From contig RPOS01000029.1 in the NCBI GenBank assembly GCA_003820635.1, forward strand, positions 1 to 34,174: 34,174 nucleotides of DNA, read 5' to 3'. The position numbers and the translations under genes were made by a program. The notes beneath the pieces were generated by a model that searched no databases, was not told where the DNA came from, and worked only from the letters and a program-made list of their open reading frames with translations. Source of the DNA: Verrucomicrobiaceae bacterium. Its GTDB lineage: Bacteria; Verrucomicrobiota; Verrucomicrobiae; Verrucomicrobiales; Akkermansiaceae. This document shows positions 8,262 through 16,583 of the stretch, one piece after another; within the stretch, counting starts at the first letter, position 1; every line of letters starts with the position of its first letter.

Positions 8262-8693
8262 ATGATGCTCAAGCTGCTGCTCCTGTTCTTTCTGGTCTCC
8301 GCCTGCGTGGTGATCCATGGAGCCGGGATGGTGCTGGGTTTGCGCTGGCTCAGCCATACCCGGGCGCGCCACGGCCACCATTTCAGCCTGTGGGAAAGTT
8401 TCCGGATCCTCGTCCAGGTGGTTTACGGGTTGCTCATCCTGCACTTGCTGCAAATCATGGTCTGGGCGGCGTGCTACCAATGGAACGGCTGCTTTCCGGA
8501 CTTTCCAACGGCCTTTTACTACTCCGCCACGAGTTATTCCACGGTCGGCTATGGCGATGTGATCCCGCCGGATAACTGGCGCATCCTGGGCTCCGTGGAA
8601 GCCGTCACCGGCATCCTGATGTTCGGCTGGAGCACTGGCGTGCTGTTGTCCGTGGTCAACCACCTGATGCGCCGCTTCACGGAGGACATGTGA
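8262..8693 (+). CDS. Small potassium-channel-like protein (Ion_trans_2 type)
   Basis: The 143-residue membrane protein has the K+ selectivity filter TVGYGD at residues 94-99, within SYSTVGYGDVIPP. It has an N-terminal hydrophobic helix (4-26), a second (48-70) before the pore helix, and a third (108-133) after the filter. There is no cytoplasmic RCK, cyclic-nucleotide or voltage-sensor domain, so it resembles the bare pore-domain channels that turn up as small bacterial ORFs. I chose ATG 8262; the frame opens at a TTG at 8226, but that adds a polar stretch before the first helix. It starts 36 bp after the outer-membrane factor stop and may be co-transcribed with it. Physiological role is unknown. 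Confidence 0.87.
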   Translation: MMLKLLLLFFLVSACVVIHGAGMVLGLRWLSHTRARHGHHFSLWESFRILVQVVYGLLILHLLQIMVWAACYQWNGCFPDFPTAFYYSATSYSTVGYGDVIPPDNWRILGSVEAVTGILMFGWSTGVLLSVVNHLMRRFTEDM

Positions 8694-8735
8694 TGAATGC
8701 CCGCATACGGGCGGACCATTGCTCCATCCTTCTCA

Positions 8736-8764
8736 TTGCCTTAAGCCGGGCATGCCGCTAGAAA
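8736..8764 (+). promoter_or_regulatory. Candidate promoter of the ABCG-like transporter gene
   Basis: TTGCCT (8736-8741), a 17-bp spacer and TAGAAA (8759-8764) match sigma70 boxes at 4 of 6 positions each with ideal spacing. Initiation about 7 nt downstream would coincide with the GTG start at 8771, again suggesting a leaderless mRNA. By-eye call. Confidence 0.33.
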
Positions 8765-8770
8765 ACGCCC

Positions 8771-11700
8771 GTGGATTCCCCGCCCCCATCCCGAGACCCG
8801 CAGCTGCCGCGCATGCATCTGCGGGCGCGACTCATGCTGTGGCTGCGGGCGATCCCCGGGGTGGGCCGCCTGCGCGCGCTGCGGCCGGGGGCGGACGCAC
8901 AGGTGGGCCCGCTGGTGGATGCCTTCGCGGCCTTTGCCACGCTGGACGGCGTGCTCAGCCCGCTGGAGGCGGATCTGATCCTGGACATGCTGCGCAGCGC
9001 GTTTCCCGAAGTGGACCACGGCTGGCTGGGCCGCAGGCTTCAGCGTGCGGTGAAAAACCCGCGGCCGCTGCAGGGGCTGGCGCTGGAGCTGAAGGGGATT
9101 TATGACGATGCGGGCAAGCTCTCGCTGGGGCTGCAACTCTTCACCCTGGTGGATGCCGCCGGACGCTCGGAGCGCAACCGGGCGAGCTTCGAGGTCTTCA
9201 TGCGGCGGCTCGGCCGGCCGGAATTCGGCAACGCCATCCTGCGCGAAATGCGCGAGGATTCGGAGTCACCCGCTGACGAGGAACTGCCCTTCGAGCGCCT
9301 GATATTCGGGCGGGACGGCGCGGATGTCATCCTGCCGCCGGCCGCGGAGGGGCGCGAGTTCCGCGTTTACCGCGCCGGGGACCTGATTCTGGTTAGAAAC
9401 ACCGGCCCCGCTCCGCTGTGGATGCGCGGCCGCTCGGTGGAAACCGGCTCCTTCCTGCGGATGCGCGAGCGCCAACCGCTCGTTGTCCCAGGCTGGACCC
9501 TGAGCTTCGAGGACCTGATGTTTTTCCTCGACGTCAAACGCACCGGCAACTCGCCGGCGGTCTATCTGGAAAGCGGCGACGGCGGGCTCTCCGCCGAGCG
9601 CACCCGCGGCCGCCACAGCGCGTTGCGCGTCAAGTTCGGCCTCGAGGCGGAGGTGGAGGCCCTGCGTGACACGAACCTCCATGCCGGCGGGCGCGGCCCG
9701 CTCAAGCAGGGCGAGGTGATCACCTGCCTCAATCACGACCGCCTCGGGGATGCTTCGGGTTTCAGCCTTTCCATCAACGACCTGCGGCGCAAGGCGACCC
9801 AGTCCGGGCGGCGCTTCCGGCTCACCGGAGACCGCCAGGAATACCTCGTTTCCAACGATGCCGCGGAACTCTCGCGCGGCGATCTTCTGTTAGGCCCCAA
9901 ACTCTCGCCCAAGACGGTGTTGTTCATCCGTTATGACTCGGAAGGCGCGGAAGGCGAACTGGTGGTTCGGGAGAGCCACGGGCCGATCCTTGTGGATGGC
10001 TCGCCGGTGCGGACCACCGCGCCGCTCAAGGACGGCTCGTTGATCCGTCTCTCCGGCAGCCAGGCGGTGCGCTGCCGTTTCAGCGAGGGCTTCCTGGATG
10101 AGGAGCGCACGCTCATCGAGTCCGTGCAGATGGAGGATCTGATCCATGATTTCGGGCCGGAGGCGCGGGCGCTGGATCATATCAACTTCGAGGTGAAACG
10201 CGGCGAGATGCTCTGCATCATCGGCCCGAGCGGCAGCGGCAAGAGCACGCTGCTGGCAGTGCTCTCCGGCCAGCGCAAGCCATCCCGCGGCAAGGTGATG
10301 CTCAATGGCATATCCCTCTACGACCGCCGCGAGCACCTCGTCCCGTTCATCGCCCACATGCCGCAGGAGGAGGCACTCAACCCGCAGCTCACGGTGCGCG
10401 AGCACCTGCGCCATGCGGTGACGATCCGCCGCCCGGCGCTTTCGCTTGCCGAGCACGAGCGCCGCGTGGACAGCATGCTCGCAGAGCTCGGCCTGCAATC
10501 CATCGCCCGCCGCCAGGTGGGCTCGCCGGGAGACAAAACACTCTCCGGCGGCGAACGCAGCCGCCTCAATCTCGGACTCGACCTCGGCAGCCGGGCGGAG
10601 GTTTTCCTGTTCGATGAACCGATCTCGGGGCTGTCCTCAAAGGATTCCGAGCACGTGGCGGAAACCCTGCGCTCGCTGGCGCGGGACAAAATCGTCATCG
10701 CCTCGCTGCACCGTCCGGGCGCGCATGTGCTGCGGCTCTTCGACAAGGCGCTTCTGTTAGACAGCGGCGGCCGCCTCGCCTACTTCGGCACCCCGGCTGG
10801 CATGGTGGGTTATTTCCGCGATGCCTGCGAGGAACTCGGCATTCCGCACGCCGCCATCGCCGCCCAGTCGCCGCTTGGCGCGGACTTCGTCTTCGATGTG
10901 CTGGAAACCCCGCTCAGCGCCATCGGCGGCGGCTCCAATACCGGCGCGGCGAGGCGTTTCCCGTCATCATTCTGGCAGGAGCGCTTCGAGAGCGCCAACC
11001 TGATGCAGTCGCTGCAAACCGGCGGGCCGATTTCACGTCTTGGCGACCGGCAGGGCACCACGCGCCTGCCGCTGCCTCCCCGCCCCTCACGGCGGTTGCG
11101 CGCGGTCATCGCGGTGTTTGCGACACATTTCCTGCGCTCGCTGCTCTCCAAGCTGCGCAACCGCGGCACGGTTTACAGCACCTTCATGGAGGCCCCGCTG
11201 CTGGCAGCGCTGATCGCCATCACCCTGCGCTCCTCGCCGGAGGGCTCCTACGAATTCGGCACGGCGCTGCACATTCCGGCCTATCTGTTCCTCAGCACCA
11301 CGGTGGCGATGTTTCTCGGCCTCACCAACTCCGCCACCGAGATACTGCGGGACCGGCCGGTGATGCGCCGCGAGCGCAACTGCCAGTCCGGTGCCGCATC
11401 CTACGTGCTGGCCAAGTTCTCCGCACTGGCGCTGGTGGCCGCCATTCAGTGCCTCACCTATCTGATCGTGGGCAACCATTTCCTCGAGATCGAGGGCGTG
11501 CTCACCTATCACTGGATCTGGATGACGCTCACCGCATGGACCGGCACCGCCATGGCGCTGGTGGTCTCCTCGATGGTGAAAACCGAGCGCGCCGCACTGA
11601 CCTCCGTGCCGCTGCTGCTGGTGCCGCAAATGCTGCTGGCCGGCGCCTTGGTCCCATACCGCGAGATGAACCACGGCCTCTTCCAGAACTCCAGCGAGAT

Positions 11701-12331
11701 CCGCGAGCGCGGCGGCGTGCCGGTGCCGGCCACCGTCATGCCCCTGCGTTATGCCTATGAGGGCATGATCGTTTCACAGGCTGTTAGAAACCCCTTCGAG
11801 GTGGAGCGCGTCCGGCTCCAGCGCAAGATCGACCGCGCCCGCCATGCCGACAAGACGATGAGCCCGCAGGCCGCCGAGGAGTTCGACCTGGCCAAGGAAG
11901 GCCTGCGGCGGCTGCTGGCCTCCGGCGCCTCTAACAAAAAAGACGCGGCGGATCTGGTGGCGCGCATCCGCCGCATTTCCAGCACCGGCACGCGCATCGA
12001 GGTGGAGACGATGAAAGTGTGGCCGGATGACGAACCGGACGCGCGCCCGGCCTCGGACTTCTTTGTCAACGAGCGCATCGACCTGCTGGTGCGCGAGGCG
12101 GAAACCTTCCGCAACGACTACCGCAACAAGGGAAACCGGGTCGTCTTTTATGCGCTGAAGAAACCCCTGCCCTTCATCGCCGAGCCGCCCCCCGCCGGTC
12201 TGGCGTTTCGCGAACCCGAGGGCCATCTCGACACCCAGCGCTACTGTGGATTCATTCTGCTGGGCATCATCCTTGGCTGTGGTGTCGCCACCACGCTGAT
12301 CATCTCCCGGCAGAACCGGCTCACCCGTTAG
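8771..12331 (+). CDS. ABCG-like ABC transporter with TerB-like and FHA-like N-terminal regions
   Basis: The protein has 1186 residues, starts with GTG, and has an in-frame ATG at 8813. Residues about 45-160 form a helical TerB-like domain (DGVLSPLEADLILDML, repeated acidic helices). About 195-255 and 395-455 are two beta-rich FHA-like stretches; the second has ILVDGSPV, LKDGSLIRL. The nucleotide-binding domain follows, with Walker A GPSGSGKST at 485-493, signature LSGGERSRLNLG near 590 and Walker B VFLFDEPISGLSS, and an ABCG-style H-loop SLHRPGAHVL. The ABC2-type membrane domain follows, with the ABCG hallmark ILRDRPVMRRERN, about five helices, a large charged soluble insert (about 1010-1130) and a final helix at the C-terminus. 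It probably works as a homodimeric exporter or lipid handler; the substrate is unknown. FHA-like parts suggest phosphothreonine-linked regulation, though canonical FHA residues are not obvious. Confidence 0.88.
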   Translation: MDSPPPSRDPQLPRMHLRARLMLWLRAIPGVGRLRALRPGADAQVGPLVDAFAAFATLDGVLSPLEADLILDMLRSAFPEVDHGWLGRRLQRAVKNPRPLQGLALELKGIYDDAGKLSLGLQLFTLVDAAGRSERNRASFEVFMRRLGRPEFGNAILREMREDSESPADEELPFERLIFGRDGADVILPPAAEGREFRVYRAGDLILVRNTGPAPLWMRGRSVETGSFLRMRERQPLVVPGWTLSFEDLMFFLDVKRTGNSPAVYLESGDGGLSAERTRGRHSALRVKFGLEAEVEALRDTNLHAGGRGPLKQGEVITCLNHDRLGDASGFSLSINDLRRKATQSGRRFRLTGDRQEYLVSNDAAELSRGDLLLGPKLSPKTVLFIRYDSEGAEGELVVRESHGPILVDGSPVRTTAPLKDGSLIRLSGSQAVRCRFSEGFLDEERTLIESVQMEDLIHDFGPEARALDHINFEVKRGEMLCIIGPSGSGKSTLLAVLSGQRKPSRGKVMLNGISLYDRREHLVPFIAHMPQEEALNPQLTVREHLRHAVTIRRPALSLAEHERRVDSMLAELGLQSIARRQVGSPGDKTLSGGERSRLNLGLDLGSRAEVFLFDEPISGLSSKDSEHVAETLRSLARDKIVIASLHRPGAHVLRLFDKALLLDSGGRLAYFGTPAGMVGYFRDACEELGIPHAAIAAQSPLGADFVFDVLETPLSAIGGGSNTGAARRFPSSFWQERFESANLMQSLQTGGPISRLGDRQGTTRLPLPPRPSRRLRAVIAVFATHFLRSLLSKLRNRGTVYSTFMEAPLLAALIAITLRSSPEGSYEFGTALHIPAYLFLSTTVAMFLGLTNSATEILRDRPVMRRERNCQSGAASYVLAKFSALALVAAIQCLTYLIVGNHFLEIEGVLTYHWIWMTLTAWTGTAMALVVSSMVKTERAALTSVPLLLVPQMLLAGALVPYREMNHGLFQNSSEIRERGGVPVPATVMPLRYAYEGMIVSQAVRNPFEVERVRLQRKIDRARHADKTMSPQAAEEFDLAKEGLRRLLASGASNKKDAADLVARIRRISSTGTRIEVETMKVWPDDEPDARPASDFFVNERIDLLVREAETFRNDYRNKGNRVVFYALKKPLPFIAEPPPAGLAFREPEGHLDTQRYCGFILLGIILGCGVATTLIISRQNRLTR

Positions 12332-12368
12332 ATCCGCAGGGTGTGCGTTTCCTTGGTTTGATGCCCGC

Positions 12369-13658
12369 TCACTTCTTCCGTCGCAGCGCCACGGCGATGT
12401 ATGCCAGAAGCACGATTGCGAAAAAGCCCGCCTGCCAGCCGAGCGCGCGCTGGAAGGCCGCGCCACCTGATTTCCCCAATCCCGCAAGCGTCAGCGAAAA
12501 AGCCAGTGAATACAGTCCGTAGGCCAGGTTGAAAACCAGTCCCTTCACACTGAGCAGCGTGGCACGCTGCGCAGACTCCGCCACGCTGTGCAGATGGCGG
12601 CTCACCGTGAAACTCACATAGCCCAAAGTCATCATCAGCACCATGGCCGGCAGCAGGCCTAACCACGGCCACGCGGGCACCAGCAGGAACAGTCCCAGCG
12701 CCGCCACGCCACCTCCCAGAGCCAGTGCGGCCACCGGCTCGAAGCGCTGGTTCACCCGTGCCGCGATGGCCGGGATGAACCAGTTTCCCACCGCGATAAA
12801 AGAACCGATCACTCCGAAAGCCCATCCGGGAATGCCGATGAGCCGGTAGTATTCGCTGACCAGCGTGGCGAAGTTCCGTGTGACGGCATCGATCAGGAAT
12901 CCGCCGACCAGGATCACCGCGATACTGCGCGTGGTGAAAGCCTTGCGGGCAGTCTGCAAGGTAAGCTCGTGCGCCGCCCTGCAACGCCCGGCTGCGTGCT
13001 CGGCATGAGGCGCATCCTCGTCAAAGCGCAGGCAAATCGCCAGGCAGACCAGCGCCTGCATGAAGACCAGCGCCACCGGCAGGCGGCGCGCCAGATCCAC
13101 AGGCAGCGCCAGGTTTTCCGGCAGCAGCGCGTTGAGCCAGGATGGATCGTAAAGCAGGCCGCCCAGTGTCATCGCGATCAGGAAACCGGCGGCCCGCCAG
13201 CGCATTGCCGTTGCCAATACCGCATCCCACGCCGCGGCCCTGCCCTCCGCGGGCAGCGAGTCATAGGCGATGGCCTCATCCGCGCCGCTGGCCGCCGCCT
13301 CGGATGCACCTGATAGAAAGCGGTTGAGCATGCACAGCGCGAACAACAGCATGCCGCCATCCTTCGGTGCGAACAGCAGGATGGCCATTTCCACCACCAT
13401 CAGTGCCGCGGAAAACACCAGCAAACGTTTCCGGCCGATCACATCGGCCAACGCGCCGGACGGCACTTCTAACAGAAATATCGCCGCCGCCCAGACGGCA
13501 TTGAGCAGCACGTATTGCTGCAGCGTGAGCCCTAGGTCGGTGAAAAACACCGCCAGCACCGGATAATAGGCGCGGGCATTGTAAAATGTGGTGAACAGGA
13601 CGAACAGCCGGGCATTGCGCCAGGCGAACGGCCCGCTGCGGTGGATCAGTGAAGGCAC
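12369..13658 (-). CDS. Major facilitator superfamily transporter
   Basis: The 429-residue protein has 12 predicted membrane helices. It carries the MFS motif A between TM2 and TM3 as GALADVIGRKRLLVF, preceded by IFLLEVPSG, the pattern of the drug/tetracycline-type exporter subfamilies. The central cytoplasmic loop (about 215-240) is charged and His/Cys-rich (DEDAPHAEHAAGRCRAAHE). The start is GTG 13656-13658; no better ATG precedes the first helix. It is convergent with the ABCG-like gene (37-bp gap) and follows the lipoprotein gene of the metal/ABC cluster on the same strand with a 61-bp gap that contains a hairpin and a promoter candidate, so it is probably its own unit. Substrate not predictable. 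Confidence 0.9.
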   Translation of the reverse strand: MPSLIHRSGPFAWRNARLFVLFTTFYNARAYYPVLAVFFTDLGLTLQQYVLLNAVWAAAIFLLEVPSGALADVIGRKRLLVFSAALMVVEMAILLFAPKDGGMLLFALCMLNRFLSGASEAAASGADEAIAYDSLPAEGRAAAWDAVLATAMRWRAAGFLIAMTLGGLLYDPSWLNALLPENLALPVDLARRLPVALVFMQALVCLAICLRFDEDAPHAEHAAGRCRAAHELTLQTARKAFTTRSIAVILVGGFLIDAVTRNFATLVSEYYRLIGIPGWAFGVIGSFIAVGNWFIPAIAARVNQRFEPVAALALGGGVAALGLFLLVPAWPWLGLLPAMVLMMTLGYVSFTVSRHLHSVAESAQRATLLSVKGLVFNLAYGLYSLAFSLTLAGLGKSGGAAFQRALGWQAGFFAIVLLAYIAVALRRKK

Positions 13659-13665
13659 TCAGAGT

Positions 13666-13694
13666 GCTATCTCACGCGCACAGCGGCATGGCAA
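13666..13694 (-). promoter_or_regulatory. Candidate promoter of the MFS gene
   Basis: On the minus strand TTGCCA (13689-13694, 5 of 6 to consensus) is spaced 17 bp from GATAGC (13666-13671). The predicted start of transcription falls at about 13659, immediately before the GTG start codon, another potential leaderless arrangement. The box overlaps the hairpin at 13681-13702. Confidence 0.33.
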
Positions 13695-13702
13695 GGCCGC
13701 TG
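13681..13702 (-). terminator. Hairpin after the metal/ABC cluster
   Basis: CAGCGGC and GCCGCTG form a perfect 7-bp stem with an 8-nt loop, 18 bp beyond the stop of the last gene of the cluster. No T-run follows on the minus strand, so it may be a weak terminator, an mRNA 3'-end stabiliser, or an operator for the overlapping MFS promoter. Confidence 0.33.
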
Positions 13703-13719
13703 CGCTTGTTTGCGGCGGC

Positions 13720-14262
13720 TTATTGGCCGGCAGTACGGATGGCCGTGGCGTTCACGATCAGCAGATCGGCGGATGAGCCCTCGGCGACTTTTCCGCTGAC
13801 GGTGACTTTGGCGAGTTTCTCAAGTCCGCCCACACTTTCAACGGACTCCTTGAGCACGCGGCCATCGGCATCGACGATCTGGATGGTGGCGGTGCCGCGT
13901 TTTTTGTCCTCCGGTGAATCGCAGCAGACATCCCACGGAGTCTCGCAATCGTCGCCGGGATTCTCGTTGCAGGGCGTGAGCACTTCGGGGTCGCCGAGAA
14001 TGAATGCGGCGCGGCCGTCCACGAAGGGTTTCGCATTGCCCATGATTTGGCCGCTGATGGTGATCTCGTCGCCGGGCTTGGCGGTGGAGCGGATGACGGC
14101 GATGGCAGCCGCCTCGCCCGCGGGAGAAGCGGCGAGCACTGCGCTGAGTGCCGGGCTTGCTTCGCTCACGGAAACCTCGGCGGTGCTTTGGGTGGACTTC
14201 TCGCCGCAGGAAACAAGCAGGACGGCGAATGCGATCAACAGGCAGTTGGTTTTCGTTTTCAT
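13720..14262 (-). CDS. Cys-motif lipoprotein (TPWD-x-CC type), last gene of the metal/ABC cluster
   Basis: The 180-residue lipoprotein has a Lys-containing signal and lipobox LLVSC (lipidated C19). The mature chain has two beta-rich segments, GDEITISGQIMGNAKPF and AKVTVSGKVAEG, that read like an OB-fold-type barrel. They enclose the cysteine motif TPCNENPGDDCETPWDVCCD, with cysteines at 98, 106, 113 and 114. I recall similar TPWD-x-CC lipoproteins as hypothetical proteins in planctomycetes and verrucomicrobia, but cannot confirm that here. The start ATG 14262 lies 14 bp after the second permease stop, preceded by an AT-rich leader (ATATATAT); the frame is open far upstream but without a signal. 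Likely periplasmic and metal- or redox-related, working with the ABC exporter; function unproven. Confidence 0.82.
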   Translation of the reverse strand: MKTKTNCLLIAFAVLLVSCGEKSTQSTAEVSVSEASPALSAVLAASPAGEAAAIAVIRSTAKPGDEITISGQIMGNAKPFVDGRAAFILGDPEVLTPCNENPGDDCETPWDVCCDSPEDKKRGTATIQIVDADGRVLKESVESVGGLEKLAKVTVSGKVAEGSSADLLIVNATAIRTAGQ

Positions 14263-14276
14263 ATATATATTCAGAT

Positions 14277-15428
14277 TCAGGACATGCGGAGAGCGGATGG
14301 AAGCGGTGGCTTGAGGCAGCGGATGGCAGGCGGCAGCGCTCCTAACAGACCGAGAAAGACGCCGGTAAGCAGACCGGTCGTCGCAACGCCCGGACTGATC
14401 TCCATGGTGAAAGCGCCGATGGAGAATGGAATCGTTCGTCCATCGAGCCACATCATGGCAAGAATGGACGCGATCAGGGTGCCGATCAGACAGGCAAGCG
14501 TGCTTTCCTGCACGAGGCTGAGCAGCAGCGGGCCTCGACGGAAACCGATAGCCTGCAAGGTGGCCATCTCGCGGACGCGCGAGGCGAAGGCCGCGTAAAG
14601 CGTGTTCACTCCGCCGAAGAGCGCTCCTGCGGCGATGAGTGCGGCGGTGATCCATGTCATGGCGCGCAGCGGCTTGAAGAAGGCGCTGAGGCGGGAGTAG
14701 TAGTCGCTTTCGCGCAGCGCGCTGAGTTCGAGGTCGAGCCGTTGTTTGGCGAAAAGATCGGCCTCGGCGTAATCCGCCGGATCATCGAGACGGATGACCA
14801 CGCAGGAGAGCGTGTCGCGTTTTGAGATCACCTTGAGGTCGCCGAGGGTGGCCCAGATTTCGGACTCCAGAACGGTGCCTGGTGCGGCGAAAGTGCCGGA
14901 AATTTCCAACTCCTGTCCGTCCACGAGGATCGAAGAGCCGGTTTTCAAGTCCCCTGCCCCGAGGCCGAGCTTGCGCCATGCATAGCGGCCGAGCATGACC
15001 TGCCCGGATGAGGGAAAAGCGCCATCTAACAACCGAACCTGCGGGTGCACCAGCAGCGCCTGCGCTGTGACGCCGCGGAAAAGCCCCTGCGTGCGGCGGC
15101 CGTCCGCCAGGCTGAGATAACTCATGTATTGGATCTCGCCGGAAACCGCGCGCACACCGAGCGCCTCGTGAATGCCCTGAATGCCAGCCTCGGCGATACC
15201 TGCGGCACGTTCCGCCACCTCGCTGCGTTGGATGCTCTCCTCGGAACCCGCGCCGACGAGAATGACGTTGTGCTCCGAGCCGGAGGCGGCGAGCACGCGC
15301 TTCATGCCGCGGTTGATGGCGACCGCGGCCATCACCAGCAGCACCACCGCGGCACTGCCGCCGATGGTTTGCAGCAGCCTGGTCTTGGAGCGGAACAGAT
15401 TCCGCACGGCATAACTGAAGGGCAGCAT
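14277..15428 (-). CDS. ABC exporter permease, FtsX/MacB family (second subunit)
   Basis: The 383-residue protein has the four-helix FtsX/MacB plan. TM1 lies near 15-40 (SYAVRNLFRSKTRLLQTIGGSAAVVLLVM), followed by a roughly 200-residue periplasmic MacB_PCD-like domain. Three C-terminal helices begin at about 255, with the FtsX signature ASRVREMATLQAIGFRRGPLLLSLVQESTLACLIG. It starts 6 bp after the stop of the other permease, so the pair probably forms a heterodimer energised by the ATPase at 16580-17269, as in LolCDE, rather than a MacB homodimer with a fused ATPase. The substrate is probably taken from the periplasm or outer leaflet; identity unknown. Confidence 0.9.
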   Translation of the reverse strand: MLPFSYAVRNLFRSKTRLLQTIGGSAAVVLLVMAAVAINRGMKRVLAASGSEHNVILVGAGSEESIQRSEVAERAAGIAEAGIQGIHEALGVRAVSGEIQYMSYLSLADGRRTQGLFRGVTAQALLVHPQVRLLDGAFPSSGQVMLGRYAWRKLGLGAGDLKTGSSILVDGQELEISGTFAAPGTVLESEIWATLGDLKVISKRDTLSCVVIRLDDPADYAEADLFAKQRLDLELSALRESDYYSRLSAFFKPLRAMTWITAALIAAGALFGGVNTLYAAFASRVREMATLQAIGFRRGPLLLSLVQESTLACLIGTLIASILAMMWLDGRTIPFSIGAFTMEISPGVATTGLLTGVFLGLLGALPPAIRCLKPPLPSALRMS

Positions 15429-15434
15429 GGATTT

Positions 15435-16583
15435 TTAACTTCGGAGGTTTTTGACAATCGGCTGGGTCATCGCCTGGAACGCGGGCCACAGCGAGGCGAG
15501 GATACCTAACAGAAGCGCGGCCGCCACGCCGACGGAGATCACCGCGGCGTCCGGGCGGATGGCGAGGGTCTGGCCTTCGTTGCCCATGGTGAAACTCTGC
15601 CAGCGGAGGAAGGCCGCGCCAAGGCCGACACCTAACAGACCACCCGCAAGACCGAGCATGCCGCCCTCACTGAGGACCAGCCAGCCGATCGCCCTGCCGG
15701 GATAGCCGAGCGTGCGCAGCACGGCGTGCTCCTTCACACGGCCGCGCACGACGAGCAACAGCGCGTTGGCGATGAGCCCGGCGACGGCGATCACCGCGCC
15801 GAGACCCAACCAACGGGTGAAGCCGATCAGTTCGATCAATTCGGAGGCGGTTTCGGCGAAGAAGGCTTTTTCCGGACGTGTGTCGGTGGGTTCCTGGCCG
15901 GAGCGGAAGAGTTCATCGATGGCGGCAGCTACCGGAGCGAGTTGCTTTGAATCATTGACGCGCACGTTGAACTGCGTGACCACCCCGAGGCCGGCGCGCG
16001 AGGCTTGTTGGAGGAACGGCAGTTTCACATAAGCCACGTTGTTGTCCTGCGCGAAGGGCGAGCGGATGATGCCGGAAACCGTGACCGTCACTCCGGCGGC
16101 ATCGAAACGATCGCCCGGTTTGAGTTTCCGCCGCTGGGCGAAGACTTCGCCTAACAACGCTCCGTCATCGCGTTTTTTCCAGGCGTCTTCGCTGCCATCG
16201 ATGATTTCGATTTCCGGCGCGAACTTCCGCAACAGTACATCAGGCACACCGCGAAAGGTGACCACATCCAGCGAGGCACCGCAGTTGTTGACGACGATTT
16301 GCACGGGCACCACTTCGCGGACACCATCGATGCGGCGGATTTCATCGGCATAGTGCTCGGGCAAACGGCTGGCGGACGGGCAGAAGCGGTTCTGACGATA
16401 GACCACCAGCGTGGTGTCCGCCGCACTCGCCTCGGTGGCTTTGGCAAGCGAGTGCTGAAGCGTTTCCACCGCCGTGAAGAGAAACATGCCGGAGGCCACG
16501 CCGAAGATGGTCAGCAGCGAACGCACGCGATGGCGCACGATCTGAAGCCACGCGAGCTTGAGCAGGTTGAGGGCGGGATTCAT
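15435..16583 (-). CDS. ABC exporter permease, FtsX/MacB family (first subunit)
   Basis: The 382-residue protein has TM1 at about 12-38 (IVRHRVRSLLTIFGVASGMFLFTAVE), a periplasmic domain with two cysteines (PSASRLPE region and VNNCGAS), and three C-terminal helices around GRVKEHAVLRTLGYPGRAIGWLVLSEGG, the conserved FtsX-domain motif in which the coupling helix meets the ATPase. The ATG overlaps the ATPase stop as ATGA (16580-16583), implying translational coupling. Sequence divergence from the neighbouring permease supports a heterodimer. The C-terminus ends ...MTQPIVKNLRS. Confidence 0.9.
   Translation of the reverse strand: MNPALNLLKLAWLQIVRHRVRSLLTIFGVASGMFLFTAVETLQHSLAKATEASAADTTLVVYRQNRFCPSASRLPEHYADEIRRIDGVREVVPVQIVVNNCGASLDVVTFRGVPDVLLRKFAPEIEIIDGSEDAWKKRDDGALLGEVFAQRRKLKPGDRFDAAGVTVTVSGIIRSPFAQDNNVAYVKLPFLQQASRAGLGVVTQFNVRVNDSKQLAPVAAAIDELFRSGQEPTDTRPEKAFFAETASELIELIGFTRWLGLGAVIAVAGLIANALLLVVRGRVKEHAVLRTLGYPGRAIGWLVLSEGGMLGLAGGLLGVGLGAAFLRWQSFTMGNEGQTLAIRPDAAVISVGVAAALLLGILASLWPAFQAMTQPIVKNLRS

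Noticed and set aside
14260..14270. ATATATATAT run as a promoter
   Set aside because: It lies in a 14-bp gap inside a tightly packed operon with no matching -35 box; probably only a leader.
14263..14655. Upstream extension of the lipoprotein frame
   Set aside because: It overlaps the permease gene in another frame; the lipoprotein signal with lipobox starts at 14262.
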